From Lantana camara (Eukaryota > Streptophyta > Magnoliopsida > Lamiales > Verbenaceae), in NCBI GenBank assembly GCA_037501455.1, contig CM074865.1, forward strand, positions 36,438,501 through 36,502,500: a stretch of DNA of 64,000 nucleotides, given 5' to 3'. The stretch's first letter is position 1. Each line of letters begins with the position of its first letter. A model generated the notes under the pieces. It searched no databases. It was not told where the DNA came from and saw only the letters and a list, made by a program, of their open reading frames with translations. Made by a program: the position numbers and the translations under genes. Below are positions 1-13,113 of the stretch, piece by piece.

Positions 1-173
1 CGAACAAAAACATTCAAAATTCATGTATAATCACTTAACCAATAATTCATAAAAATTCAAGAATACCATATAAACAATATAATAAACACATAATTACATA
101 AATAAATAATTAAAAAACGCACTTAGCTCACTCGTAACGACGTACCTGTACGGCCGATGAGCGGGGTGTTACA
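1..173 (-). mobile_element. End of a Ty3-type LTR (partial)
   Basis: AT-rich DNA ends in GGGGTGTTACA at 173, the same kind of terminus (…GGGGYGTTACA or GGTGTCACA) seen on the other Ty3 LTRs in this window. The text before it, with a spaced 'cgtaacgacgtacctgtacgg' block, resembles the last 60 bases of those LTRs. The rest lies outside the window, so a solo LTR and a full element cannot be told apart. The minus orientation is inferred from likeness to the other families. Confidence 0.55.
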
Positions 174-177
174 ATAA

Positions 178-735
178 TGATCCACTAACATATGAAGAGG
201 CACTGTCAGATTTAGACTCTGAACAGTGGAAACAAGCCATGAAGTTCGAAATGGATTCCATGTACTCAAACTAAGTTTGGACCTTGGTTGATCCACCTAA
301 TGGGATTAGGCCCACAGGGTACAAATGGATCTACAAGCGAAAGCTTGGAGTAGATAGAAGTGTGGCAACCTTTAAAGCAAGATTAGTTGCTAAAGGTTTC
401 ACTTAAAGACCAAGAGTAGACTTTGATGTAACTTTCTCCCCGGTTGCAATGCAAAAGTTCATTCGGATCATGCTTATCATAGCTGTATATTATAACTATG
501 AGATATGTCAAATGGATGTGAAAACTTAATGGAAACATTGATAAAGACATTTACATGGAACAATCCATAGGTTTCACGTTTAGTGGGAGTGAGCAAAAGG
601 TTTGCAAACTCCAAAAGTCAATCTATGGATTGAAATAGGCTTCTAGAAGTTGGAATATTCGATTCAATGAAGCAGTCAAATCCTTTGATTTTATTTAGAT
701 TTCGAATGAATCCTGTGTGTACAAGAAGAAATTAG
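178..735 (+). pseudogene. Ty1/copia reverse transcriptase fragment, broken
   Basis: Plus-strand translation gives recognisable copia RT blocks in order: a DPLTYEEAL…WKQAM start, WTLVDPP, GYKWIYKRK, KARLVAKGFT, DVTFSPV, ICQMDVKT, then in another frame YMEQSIGF, QKVCKLQKSIYGLK and ASRSWNIRFNEA. Stop codons interrupt it (after MDSMYSN, after KGFT, after DVKT, after YGLK), and there is at least one frameshift near 525-545. It ends before the YVDD catalytic motif would appear. No LTRs or other copia domains are nearby, so it is a truncated relic. It is the only Ty1/copia sequence I recognise in the window. Confidence 0.85.
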
Positions 736-1023
736 AGACCTTGATTCAATGACCATTTTATGATGACGGACCCGGTCAGCACATTCTGTTTTTGAAGTAC
801 AGTATTGTAGTTTGGTATTTATGTTCTATTTTATTCGATCCTGGTTGTAATTAACGAATGGAGATATGTTTGTAGAATATTTTTGGTCTTAGTGTACTTT
901 GGTTTGGTTTGGTTTGGGTTTGTGTTTTCGGAATTTTAACCAATTATAATGCACATTTGTTGAGCAAGGAATTAAAAATGTTGAACTAAGTTTTCAACAC
1001 TTAAAGTAAATGAAGTATAAATT

Positions 1024-1152
1024 AGAACTAATTTATCTAAATGTATAGTTTATGAAGTAATGATGTAGTAACATAGAACTAAATGTACAGTTTATGGAGT
1101 GATGAAGTGGTAACGTAGAACTAAACGTCCAGTAGTTTATAGAGTGATGAAG
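1024..1152 (-). repeat. Left arm of fold-back element: ~3 copies of a 42-bp repeat
   Basis: Units of the form 'gtagaactaaatgtacag' + 'tttatggagtgatgaagtgg' repeat about three times, diverged from one another. This is the reverse complement of the unit in the right arm. The last unit is cut at 1152 by insertion of Ty3-A, and its continuation (TGAAGTGGTAATG) resumes at 10952. Confidence 0.8.
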
Positions 1153-4100
1153 TGTAGCACCCCGAGCGAGGAGCACCACATCCCCCACACCATAGCCCGA
1201 CAGGTGTTATAAAATGGGAGCTCCGCTCACGCACCAAGCCATGGCGAACTGGTGACAAAATAAAAACACACCTAAGCTAGGCAGTCTAGACCCTGAAACA
1301 GAGTGCACAACAATTAAAAAAAAAACAGAAGCGGAACCACAGGATCAACATACACGCATGCAAGGCCACCGGCCAGCAGAAATTAAAGCATACACGCCAT
1401 ATGCAAACTTGGGCACACAGGCCAAGTTTTGGGACATAAGGTAAGGCCCAGCAAGGGCAATTCTAATCATATGCTTATCAAATTTGAATCATATTACAAA
1501 CTTATACATAACCTCAGAATGAAAAGGCAAAAGTAATGAAGATGCAGAATGTAAAGACTCGACCCGAACGACTCAAAAAAAGACCGCCGCCTAGAACGAA
1601 CCCAAACCTAGCACCTGCAACTGAGGGGGAAAAGAGAGCGGTCAGTCTACAACTCGACTGAGTGAGGGGGACTAACGCGCACCCAACACGTATCTACACA
1701 TAGAGCAAAGCACGTATTAAACAAAAGACTATGAACCAGGAATAGGGTTTTACACACTAAATACATTCTCCAAAAGTACTCATACTTATTCATATATTCG
1801 TACATTCTTAAGTTTGAAAACTCATAAGGATTCATATATTCAAGAACGCATATGGATTCATATTAAAAACTCATAGGGATTCATATTGAAACTCATGAAG
1901 ATTCATAATTAAAACTCATAAGGATTCTTATATTCAGATTGATTCATAGTTTAGCAAAGAAATCTAATATTGAAAACAAACTCTCCTATCCCGTTTCATA
2001 ATCAACATAATAAAACAAACTTAAATTACCCGGCGAGTACGGGTTAACTTTACTTCATAATAAAAGAATTCATAAGAAACATAATGAAACATAAAAACAT
2101 AAAATTCATACGACTCATATTCCCGTATTCCATCCACCTTATCCGGAAGTCTGCTCGAGAGTTACGGGCCCACATCGTGCAACTGGATACCTATACATGG
2201 GGTAGAGATCCCCCAATGTGCCTTCCTGAGCAAGTCCACAGGCTTAACCCGGCGGCCCAACACTGCCTCGGGCGTCCTTACCCATGCCTCCGGGGCCCAG
2301 GGATTCATAAGATTCATAAGGAAACATAAGACTCATAAGAAACATACCTAACTCGCAAAACCTAGAAACATACGATTCATACTTAAGAAACATACCATAG
2401 GAAACATACCTTGCCGTGCAACTTGGCATATGCTATACACATACCTCTCCGTGTATTTCAAATTCAAAAGATGCTAAAGGAGATCCATAGTTCACTTGAC
2501 ACCACACGGTTTGGAGCATAGCCTCGTTGCAAAACCATTTTAAGATTATATACGCCTATACGTATAATTTCAGAAGAATTCATATTAAATCGAATTAACA
2601 TGATTCATAACATATTATAAGACACATATTTAAGATACATATAGTATATATTCGCATGCGGGGTGAAAAAACATGACATTAAGGCCATAGGTCGGTTATC
2701 TAAAAGAAAAGAACCTAACCCTCACCTTACACCGACGTGGCCAAGAACGGGATAAATGATTCACCCCGGAATCAACTCGGATCACGAAACACCACCCCGG
2801 GTGCACCTGGACAAACTGAAGACAATATGCAAAACTTAGACTCGAGGACGAACCATATAGACGCACGGCATATGCTTAGTCGCGTAAGAGATGCAAATAC
2901 TTAGTGAAAAGCTCATACACGTATCAAATTCATACAAGACGTGCAAAAACAAAAATATCATAGCTTAACAAATTCAGAATATGCATTAAAGCATGTTCAT
3001 GTGCACAATTAATGCGTAATGAAGCATCTAAAAACAAAACAAGGCGCATAAGCTATTCGTACAAACAACTCACATTACTTAAGAAACATAAAATGCATAA
3101 AAAGAGCAAATACATACACTTACACATGCTAAAACAAGTTAGGAATGAGTTCGGAGGTGGAAAGGTACGAGAAAAAAAATAGAATAAGAACACAAAAAGA
3201 GATTCCGAGTGAAAATAGGCTAAAGCTAATAGTTGTCCAAGATGCATAAGCTGTAGGAAAATGATCATAACTTGAGTTTGAGAAATGGAAATTAAGTTTT
3301 GTTTTTTGGAAATGAAAGTAGACACATAGATCTTTCAAATGGAAGGCGGCTCGAATCATGGTTCAAAGCGAGGCGAAAATGACGTAGGTTTGAAGTTGAA
3401 CGAATGCAAAATCTCGGCGAAGTTGCGACACCAAATTAAAATGATTATAACTCACAATCTAGAACGAATTTTGGGGTGGTTACAATTGGAGATTGTTCTA
3501 GACTCAAAAAGGTTGATTGTGTCCAAAAATCAGCTCAATTGGAGGTCTTATGACGCGATACCCGCCCGGGGAAAAACAGGGTAGAAATTTACCCGGCCGG
3601 GGAGAGCATTGCAGAAAACTTTCTGCACTAAAGTACCCGCCCGGGTACTTTTTAGTGCAAAAATCTACCCGCCCGGGTAGACCTTCCAGGCAGAAAAGGC
3701 AAAGCAAAATAGGGCTAAACACGGGAGGAACCAAAAATGATCAAAACCACCTCAAAACTCAACCAAAACACTTCAAATTCAAGGCATAAGTTCATATAAA
3801 CATGCTCTATCACATATCTCAAACTTAAGGCATGAAATCAAGTATACATCAAGTTTCCATTTCCAAGCTTTAAAGCTCCAACAATGGCTAAACATTCAAG
3901 CTTCAACCAATAACTTCAAATTCAATAAATACGAATCATATTAGCTCACAAGAACAACATATATCAATCTTGGAACATATTATTAAAGTATGAGAGCAAG
4001 GGAGCAAATTTTCACATACCAACACTATTCATCATCTTCAAGAAAGGTATGGAAACAAGAACTTAAAACAAGTTTCAATCGGGAGAAATCGAAGCACTCG

Positions 4101-4669
4101 AAAAGAGGAATACATTACTTACCTTGGTTCTTCGATCGGATGGTCGGATGGAGCACAAGTTTGAGCCAAAGCTTGAATGGCCAAGGGCTTTCTTCTCTTC
4201 TCTCTTGCCTTGTGCTTTGATTGATCCAAAATGGGGAGAGAAAGGGAGATATTTTCACCCATAAAGGGCTAAAACGGGTCGGATAATGGGTCGGGTCAAA
4301 AAGGATCCGGTCCACTCGGATCGGATTTTAAAACGGTAGGAGTATCAAATGGCTTTAGAAAATTATAATGTTAATTTCATCGAATCTGAATCATCGAAAC
4401 GAACTCAATGACAAGGTTGAAATTCGAATTCGAATTCCCGAGCTCAAGGTAGCCACGAGGCTCAAACTCCCTAATTAGAATTAGGTCCCTAATTTGTAAA
4501 TATTGGACAAATGAGTCCAAATACATTTTATTAAATTCTAATGCGCACTTAATTAAATAAAATACAAATTGTCACATAAAGCATGCTAATAGCACATAAG
4601 TCATGAAATTATGGAATTAAACTCTCCCGTAACGTCGTATCTGGATTGTCGAGAAGACAGGGTGTCACA
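1153..4669 (-). repeat. Ty3-A LTR, left copy (3' LTR in element sense)
   Basis: It starts TGTAGCACCCCGAGCGAGG and ends GGGTGTCACA. It aligns along its length with 7532-10951. It contains a cluster of GC-rich palindromes (3541-3690). ORFs inside are short, unrelated to known proteins, and appear in both copies only because the LTR is duplicated. It is 3517 bp, against 3420 bp for the right copy. Confidence 0.93.
3541..3690. repeat. Cluster of GC-rich palindromes in the Ty3-A LTR
   Basis: TACCCGCCCGGGTA occurs twice (about 3634-3647 and 3666-3679), with related CCCGCCCGGGG and ACCCGGCCGGGG nearby. The first lies inside a longer hairpin, 3624-3659, with TGCACTAAAGTACCCG on one side and its complement on the other (two extra T in the 3' arm). 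A second palindrome, GCAGAAAACTTTCTGC, lies just upstream. The right LTR keeps the cluster at about 9925-10045. The function is unknown. Confidence 0.8.
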
Positions 4670-4686
4670 ATCTCCCCCCTTAAGAG
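4670..4686 (-). other. Polypurine tract of Ty3-A
   Basis: On the minus strand this is an AAGGGGGGAGA-type purine run directly against the LTR, where plus-strand DNA synthesis starts in LTR retrotransposons. Its position next to the left LTR gives the minus orientation. Confidence 0.8.
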
Positions 4687-6618
4687 AACCTGGTCCCCAG
4701 GTTCGCCTGCTCGAGTTTCAAGCTCGAACAACTTCCCGTATTCACCCAAGTTCGAGGTTCATGACGTCCCGACAAGGGTTAGCTCGAGAAAGGTCTTCAA
4801 GCACAAGGGGTTTGAATCTTTATATTGACCCGGTCATTTAAATTGCTCAATCGACTCGCACGATAAAGAGGGCCTAAAATAGATTGAACTCTCACCGTTT
4901 AAGTTCATTTGAGGCAACTTTCGAGCTCGGTGTTCTCTCGAAGGGCGTAGCTACAACTCACGCCACTTAAATAACCAAGCTCAAACCAAATCTCCTCTTC
5001 ATCCACGATCCGAGGTCCGAAGTGTCTAACATCCGAACCCTCTTGTTACATCACCGACTCTTCAAAGAGGCTTGTTGAATTGTTGCAAAGCTCGACCCTC
5101 ATCTTACCGAAGCAACACTCTTGAACACTCAAAACACAAAACAAAACTAAAGATACATGATGCACGTGACATGTATGTTTTAGTGTACCGTTCACCGAAG
5201 TGGGAAATCTGATTTTATGATGATGTGATAAAAGTTGAGGTCTCTTAGCCTACAAGCATGTCTCGAAATTCCCAATACACCTTGTGCGACAACATCATCC
5301 AGGTCTTCATTCATAGTTGTTGCCTATCTTCAAAAATCCCTTGAATTCCACCCATAACCTCTTAAGTGTTCTCTTAGTCTTGAATATATTCCCGTAAAAC
5401 TTGAATTTGTCAGACTTTGGTTAATCATTATAATTTTTCATATGATTTATGAGTCCGATACCTCATCTTCGCTCTCATAGTCCTAATTCTTTCGCTCATC
5501 TCGTAGGAATTTTGAGAATTTGCCTCACTCCATAATTATAATTATCCCATGCAAATGTTCCTTCGGGTTTGGAACTATTTCCCCACGGTTGACACCCTTC
5601 TTCTTGGAAATTCTGGAGTCCCGGAAACCCAAACAAGGCCTCCTAGCAATCTTCTTCAATTCTCTTTTCAAAAGGCATGGTTAAATAGGAAGGTAATCAC
5701 CATGCTCTCGGAATCTTGATTGATCAAATTTTGTCTCCGAGTCCCGAGTTAAACCCTCGTTCTAATCTTTGTTGAGTTTGTTTAGACTACGTCGTTATAG
5801 GGACTCCTCAATACTTCTTCCCCCTAATGTTTATCATGGATTAGCTCCGGTAACTCTGTTACTCCTTGCACCCAGATTCTCAATAAATCACGCCTTATGC
5901 CCCGGTAGAATAATCCTCCTTCAAACTTGACCTTCCTTCAAGGTGTACTCCGTTCTCCTAATATCCAACGTCGTTTCGGCTTTCCAAACCATTTTTTTTA
6001 ACACTATCTTCGTATCACCCTACAATCTTCAACCGGATCCCAAAAGGGTAATCTCAAATTCGACCTTTACTCTAACTATTTCTTCCAACTTCATTGCATT
6101 TAAAAGTTGAAGGTCGAAATAAGTGAAATTCTATCAAGTAAACATTGAATATGCATGTTGGGTTATAATGCCGATGCTATGCATCACATAATTTCCACTC
6201 AAGGCACAAGAATGTCAGAAATAGCAATTATAACACGATAGGTAAATAATTACAAAAATTTTAAAGATGTCGTGAATGCACGTGCCATGAATGCAAATAC
6301 CTCCATCCTCAGATCCATGTTGGTTTCCAAATTGAAGCCTTTGTTCATGCATCCATTGTTTGTTAGCCTTTGATTGATCTCAGTCGGAAACCATATGTTC
6401 CTTTGATCCACCCGCATAGAACTTCTTCAGCCTATCCCAACACATGTTCTAGGCGTGGTTAGTTCCCTCACAATTAGCGCACGGTTGAGGACCTTTTCTT
6501 AATTTTTGAAGGACTACCGGCCTTATACTTCTTTCCACGAATCTCCTTTTTAATTTGAGTACCGGAATGTTGGGATTTTTCCTTTACTTGTAGGTTGAGC
6601 AAAATCCTAACTCATCTC
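4670..6618 (-). other. Non-coding interior of Ty3-A (pol region replaced or lost)
   Basis: I see no open frame of retrotransposon type here on either strand. The stretch is not random, because it shares short blocks with the interior of Ty3-C at equal distances from the polypurine tract: 'aaggtcttcaa' about 121 bp in (4790 and 38741) and 'gtaccgttcaccg' about 510 bp in (5184 and 39129). This indicates a related non-coding domain, as in LARD-type elements, rather than simple decay of a pol gene. Confidence 0.6.
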
Positions 6619-7153
6619 TTAATCACGAATTCTCTTCTTCGTTGCCTCTTGTTTGATTTTGACCTTTAAAGCTTTCTCCGTAGCTTTATCCCATGTGCCC
6701 ATATCCCCCCCGTTTAAGGCCTCCTTGAACTCATCCCGAAATTCTTGCATACAGTACCAAGCCTTCATCTCCTCATTATCCATAATATGAGGCACATAAG
6801 TGCCTAACCTCTCGAACTCTTCAAGGTACTCCATGACCATTTTGTCACCTTATTTTAAGATAAGGAACTCCTCAAATATTTGGTCTTGTAATATGGTCGG
6901 TGTGTACCACTTCATAAACTCCCAAACGAATGTATCCCATATCAATACTTCCTTTGTTGCTTCAATCTGTGGGGCGATTCTTTTCCACCGATGTCTTACT
7001 TATCCCGGTAGAAGTAGAATAACAAGGAAAGCCATATCTTGGGAGTTACACGGCGATACATCAAAGATACTCTCAATCTCAAAAGTTCATTCTTCGGCTC
7101 GGATATCATCGCCTTCTCTAAACTGGGGAGGATTAAAGGCCCTGAAGTACTAA
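6619..7153 (-). pseudogene. Ty3-A gag remnant
   Basis: Minus-strand translation gives the retrotransposon Gag core: NPPQF near 7130, an F.IESIF block, MAFL, then DTFVWEFMKWYTPT, and then a 73-residue stretch starting MVMEYLEEFERLGTYVPHI. These are the conserved helices of the plant Retrotrans_gag family (capsid-forming). Stops break it after the NPPQF block and just before MVMEYL, and it stops at IRD (6619). No CCHC knuckle and no pol follow, so it cannot make a working capsid. Confidence 0.8.
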
Positions 7154-7510
7154 TATAAGATTGCCATCGGATTCATAGGTGGTCCTTTGGTTGCCCGTTG
7201 CTCTTGGTTATAAGGATGTAAATGGGGGTGGTTGACCGAAATCTGATCGATGTGGTGGCATCCTGAAAATCCCACAACTTATATAGATATATGCATGCCG
7301 GTTAGTACGTGAGGATGGCATATAATGAAATCAAGTAAGAGCAATTAGAAAAATGCAATGCATCACGTAACATAAAATTAACAAAATGATAAAATTCAAA
7401 CGTATAGCATATTGAATCATGATGCGAATGCAAGAACATAACTACATTGTCCTATGTCGTTCGACTTAGACCGACACAACACGACTTTGAGCCCTGGTTT
7501 TACAACCCAG

Positions 7511-7524
7511 GGCTCTGATACCAC
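7511..7524 (-). other. Primer binding site of Ty3-A (initiator tRNA-Met type)
   Basis: The reverse complement reads TGGTATCAGAGCCC, the standard plant site for initiator tRNA-Met, about 8 bp inside the right LTR. It fixes the right LTR as the 5' LTR in element sense. Confidence 0.9.
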
Positions 7525-7531
7525 TTTAATA

Positions 7532-10500
7532 TGTAGCACCCCGAGCGAGGAGCACCACATCCCCTGCACCATAGCCCGACACATGTTACGAAATGGGAGC
7601 TCCGCTCACGTACCAAGCCATGGCGAACGAGTGACAAAATAAACACACACCTAAGCTAGGCGGTCTAGACCCTGAAACAGAGTGCGCAACAATTCAAAAA
7701 AAAAAACAGAAGCGGAAGCACAGGATCAACATACACACATGCAAGGCCACGGGCCAACATAAATTAAAGCATACACGCCATATGCCAACTTGGGCACACA
7801 GGCCAAGTTTTGGGACATTAGGTAAGGCCCAGCAAGGGCAATTCTAATCTTATGTATATCAAATTTGAATCATATTACAAACTTATACATAACCTTAGAA
7901 TGAAAAGGCAAAAGTAATGAAGATGCAGAATTTAAAGACTCGACCCGAACGACTCAAAAGAAGACCGCCGCCTAGCACGAACCCAAACCTAGCACCTGCA
8001 ACTGAGGGGGAAAAGAGAGGGGTCAGTCTACAACTCGACTGAGTGAGGGGGGCTAACGCACACCCAAGACGTATCTACATATAGTGCAAAGCACGTATTA
8101 AACGAAAGACTATGAACCGGGAAAAGGGTTTTACACACTAAAGCCATTTTCCAAAAGTACTCATACTTATTCATATATTCATATATTCTTAAGTTTGAAA
8201 ACTCGTAAGGATTCATAGATTCAAGAACGCATATGGATTCATATTAAAAACTCATAGGGATTCATATTGAAACTCATGAAGATTCATAATTAAAACTCAT
8301 ATGGATTCTTCTATTCAGATCGATTCATAGTTTAGCATAGAAATCTAATGTTGAAAACAAACTCTCCTATCCCGTTTCATAATCAACATAATAAAACAAA
8401 CTTAAATTACCCGGCGAGTACGGGTCAACTTTACTTCATAATAAAAGAATTCATAAGAAACATAATGAAACGTAAATACATAAAATTCATACGACTCATA
8501 TTCCCGTATTCCATCCACCTTCTCCGGAAGTCTGCACGCGGGTTACGGGCCCACATCGTGTAACTCGATACCTATACGTGGGGTAGAGATCCCGCAACGT
8601 ATCTTAAGGAGCACATCCACAGGCTTAACCCAGCGGCCCAACATCGCCTCGGGTGGCCTTACCCACTCCTCCGGGGCCCAGGGATTCATAAGGAAACATA
8701 AGACTCATAAGAAACATACCTAACTCGTAAAACCTAGAAACATACGATTCATACTTAAGAAACATACCATAAGAAAGATACCTTGCCGTGCAACTCGGCA
8801 TATGCTATACACATACCTCTCCGTGTATTTCAAATTCAAATGATGCTAAAGGAGATCCATAGTTCACTTGACACCACACGGTTTGGAGCATAGCCTCGTT
8901 GCAAAACCATTTTAAGATTATATACGCCTATACGTATAATTTCAGAAGAAGTCATATTAAATCGAATTAACAAGATTCATAACATATTATAAGACACATA
9001 TTTAAGATACATATAGTATATATTCGCATGCAGTGTGAAAAAATATCACATTAAGGCCATAAGTCGGTTATCTAAAAGAAAAGAACCTAACCCTCACCTT
9101 ACACCGACGTGGCCAAGAACGAGATAAATGATTCACCCCGGAATCAACTCGGATCAAGAAACACAACCCCGGGTGCACCTGGACAAACTGAAGACAATAT
9201 GCAAAACTTAGACTCGAGGACGGACCATATAGATGCACGACATATGCTTAGTCGCGTAAGAGATGCAAATATTTAGTGAAAAGCTCATACACGTATCAAA
9301 TTCATACAAGACGTGCAAAAACACACATATCATAGCTTAACAAATTCATAATATGCATTAAAGCATGTTCATGTGCACAATTAATGCGTAATGAAGCATC
9401 TAAAAACATAACAAGGCGCATAAGTGATTCGTGTAAACAACTCACATTACTTAAGAAACATAAAATGCATAAAAAGAGCAAATACATACACTTACACACG
9501 CTAAAAAAAGTTAGGAATGAGTTCGGAGGTGGAAAGGTACGAGAAAAAAAATAGAATAAGAACACAAAAAGAGATTCCGAGTGAAAATGGGCTAAAGCTA
9601 ACAGTTGTCCAAGATGCATAAGCTGTAGGAAAATGATCATAACTTGAGTTTAAGAAATGGAAATTAAGTTTTGTTTTTTGGAAATGAAAGTAGACACATA
9701 GATCTTTCAAATGGAAGGCGGCTCGAATCATGGTTCAAAGCGAGGCGAAAATGACGTAGGTTTGAAGTTGAACGAATGCAGAATCTCGACGAAGTTGCGA
9801 CACCAAATTAAAATGATTATAACTCACAATCTAGAACGAATTTTGGGGTGATTACAATTGGAGATTGTTCTAGACTCAAAAAGGTTGATTGTGTCCAAAA
9901 ATCAGCTCAATTGGAGGTCGTATGAGGGTGTACCCTGCCGGGGAAAAATCTACCTGGCCGGGGAGAGCATTGCAGAAAACTTTCTGCACTAAAGTACCCG
10001 CCCGGGTACTTTTTAGTGAAAAAATCTACCCGCCCGGGTAGACCTTCCAGGCAGCAAAGGCGAAGCAAAACAGGGCTAAACATGGGAGGAACCAAAAATG
10101 ATCAAAACCACCTCAAAACTCAACCAAAACACTTCAAATTCAAGGCATAAGTTCATATAAACATGCTCTATCACATATCTCAAACTTAAGGCATGAAATC
10201 AAGTATACATCAAGTTGCCATTTCCAAGCTTTGAATCTCCAACAATGGCTAAACATTCAAGCTTCAACCATTAACTTCAAATTCAATAAATACGAATCAT
10301 ATTAGCTCACAAGAACAACATATATCAATCTTGCAACATATTATTAAAGTATGAGAGCAAGGGAGCAAATTTTCACATACCAACACTATTCATCATCTTC
10401 AAGAAAGGTATGGAAACAAGCACTTAAATGGGGAGCACAAGCTTGAGCCAAAGCTTGAATGGCCAAGGGCTTTCTTCTCTTCTGTCTTGCCTTGTGCTTT

Positions 10501-10951
10501 GATCGATCCAAAATGGGGAGAGAAAAGGAGATATTTTCAGCCATAAAGAGCTGAAACGGGTCGGATAAAGGGTCTGGAAAAAAAGGATCCGGTCCACTCG
10601 GATCGGATTTTAAAACGTTAGGGGTATCAAACGGCTTTAGAAAATGATAAGGTTAATTTCATCGAATCCGAATCATCGAAACGAACTCAATGACAAGGTC
10701 GAAATTCGAATTCGAATTCCCGAGCTCAAGGTAGCCACGAGGCTTAAACACCCTAATTAGAATTAGGTCCCTAATTTGTAAATATTGGACGATTGAGTCC
10801 AAATACATTTTACTAAATTCTAATGCGCACTTAATTAAATAAAATACAAATTGACACATAAAGCATGCTAATAGCACATAAGTCGTGAAATTATGGAATT
10901 AAACTCTCCCGTAACGTCTTATCTGGATTGCCGAGAAGACGGGGTGTCACA
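7532..10951 (-). repeat. Ty3-A LTR, right copy (5' LTR in element sense)
   Basis: It starts TGTAGCACCCCGAGCGAGG and ends GGGTGTCACA, followed by target duplication TGAAG. It differs from the left copy by scattered substitutions and a loss of about 85 bp near 10430, so the insertion is not recent. Confidence 0.93.
9925..10045. repeat. GC-rich palindrome cluster, right Ty3-A LTR
   Basis: This is the counterpart of the cluster at 3541-3690. The hairpin TGCACTAAAGTACCCG…CGGGTACTTTTTAGTG is at about 9985-10020, with one changed base in its outer arm. TACCCGCCCGGGTA is kept twice. Confidence 0.75.
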
Positions 10952-10956
10952 TGAAG

Positions 10957-11335
10957 TGGTAATGGACATATGTAATATCAAATGATCTTTATTTTTTTAT
11001 TAAATATCAATATAAGATTGTATGAAAAATATGGTTTTTGATCCTATCATATTTTAATATAATCGAAACCCCACATGAGGGATAATACTGTGATTTAAAA
11101 GTTGTATGATCAAACATTGGTAGGTAATATGTTAGTGACCATAACATGTAAAAATGAAGTCCTTCCAATTAATCTTGAGTTTCTTGAATTATGATGGTAA
11201 TACGTGAGGATCAAAGGAATTAGTGCTTGAACTTTTATAATTTGAACACTAACGTACAAGAAACTCAAGAAATACGAACTATATATTTAGTTCTACATTG
11301 AATTCTTTCCGTTTTCAATTCTTTACTCCACAGAT
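10957..11335. other. Centre of the fold-back-like element
   Basis: AT-rich, with no gene. It contains an inverted repeat TCTTGAGTTTCTTG (11173-11186) and CAAGAAACTCAAGA (11257-11270), 14 of 14 bases complementary, with a 70-bp spacer. This pairing inside the unique centre extends the fold-back symmetry of the arms. Confidence 0.6.
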
Positions 11336-11440
11336 CAAGCACTTAGTTCCACATTTTCACTTCATCACCCCTTAAACTGTACGTTTAGTTCTGCATTACC
11401 ACTTCATCACTCCATAAATTGTATGTTTAGTTCCGCATTA
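11336..11440 (+). repeat. Inner part of right arm: ~2.4 copies of the 42-bp repeat
   Basis: Units 'ttcacttcatcacc…aaactgtacgtttag' and 'accacttcatcactcc' + 'ataaattgtatgtttag' end at CATTA (11436-11440), where Ty3-B inserted. The array resumes at 35583 on the other side of Ty3-B. Confidence 0.85.
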
Positions 11441-12441
11441 TGTAACACTAGAGCGCAAGGTGCCACATCACCCGCACCGAGACCCGACCTGCATATGAAA
11501 TGGATAATCCATACACGAGCTAAGTCACGGCGAACGGGGACACACACACTCTCTAGGCTAGGCGGGACTAACCGTTAAACCATAAATCATAGCAAAATAT
11601 TAAAGCGGAAACAATAACCGATCATATACCATATATATATACCATGAGCATCCAAGCTCCAAAAATAGTTCATATACATCATTCACATGCCATCACAGCT
11701 CAAAAGATATACGCTCCAGTCATAAGTAAATACAATAATCAAAAGTAAGAGTAAGCAAGTGTACGACCAAAATACAAGAGCTACAAACGAATGTAAGACC
11801 TATCTACTCGAATTCCCGCCCAGCGCCCTGACACCTGGACAAACAACTGAAAACCAAACAGGTTCATTCCAAAAGGGACTGGTGAGTATAAAAACTGGCA
11901 TAAGTAAAGTATACAACGATATTTAAACAGTCACATGCAAGTTATAATCCCAAGTGGGTGAGGTAAAGAAAGCATGAAAAGCGATTATAACAATCAATTT
12001 ACAATAGGCTATTCGTAGCCCGGCGAGTGGGCGTGCATTATCTCCAACCAACACCTTGTGTAGTTCAATAATCGTTCATTCTTTATTTCTTTTCATGCAT
12101 ATCATTCTTTTGTGCACAATCAATCGATTCTTCCTCCGGGTTGGTGGACGGGTTTGCAAGACCCGGCCACCCAATCAATGACCAAAAGGGGTTACATGAC
12201 TCCACAGATGGTGCTCAGCTCCCATTCCCCGCCAATCTCATGGCGATGGCCGATAGCACCGTAGTTTGGTGGGGACTAGTGTGAGGGATCACCGTCAGCC
12301 CATGCCTCCTCGGATAGCCACTCACACCAAGACCCCGGGCCCCAATCAGTGTAATCAATCAGGATCTCGCCAAACAATCGGTAAGGTATTACTAGAAAAC
12401 AGTTTTACGTTCAAAATCATTTACTCGAAAATGACTTAATG

Positions 12442-12460
12442 TATATATATATATATATAT
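12442..12460. repeat. (TA)n microsatellite in Ty3-B left LTR
   Basis: A short TA run at a position where the right LTR has a longer one (33439-33469), so the two copies differ in repeat number. Confidence 0.9.
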
Positions 12461-13113
12461 CTTTGGCTTAAACTTTGCACATAAGGGTATATGGTCATTT
12501 TATCTAAATAGTAGAGAAACCCACCTTAAACCGACAAAAGAAGACACAAAAGCCTCACGGACCAGCCTCGTCTCCAACGGGATCAAAATCTGTGCAAGAA
12601 AGATGAAGTGAGACTCAAAATGACCAATTAAGATGATCGGCAATGCAATGGTCATGAGATGAATGCATATAAGAGTATATAATGTAATGAACACGTTCAT
12701 GTGCACTATTAACATCTTCAAGACATAAAAACTTTCACTTCATTCGTTACAAGAATTAATCAAATCCATTTAAGTTCATTACTCCCATATTCCATACCAA
12801 ATTACTTCAAGGACATCAAATAACAATCATAACACTTAGTAGATCATGTATACATATCATACAAGGCATAAAATAAGGAATACATAGTCATTAGGGTTCA
12901 AATATGAGAGTAAAATCCATGCATGCACATATTATAACCAAAGAAGACACATTGGAGCATATCTCGGAAAATATTAAACGAAAAATCACCAAACTTCACA
13001 ACACATAATATAACATAATATATGACATGTTAATGAAGTGAATGAACTAAAATCAAGTCAAAGAAGCCATGCAATTAACGTTCGAAAACTCAAATTTCAT
13101 GCAGTGAAAGTGA

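Larger units (their letters stand above)
1153..10951 (-). mobile_element. Ty3-A: non-autonomous Ty3/chromovirus-like LTR retrotransposon
   Basis: Two direct LTRs (1153-4669 and 7532-10951) bound a 2.86-kb interior, and the whole is flanked by the 5-bp duplication TGAAG (1148-1152 and 10952-10956). The primer binding site lies beside the right LTR and the polypurine tract beside the left LTR, so the element reads on the minus strand. Only a gag remnant is left; protease, RT, RNase H and integrase are absent. LTR length and the initiator-Met primer site fit the Tekay/Del chromovirus group. The right LTR lacks about 85 bp present in the left one (around 4066-4143). Confidence 0.92.
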
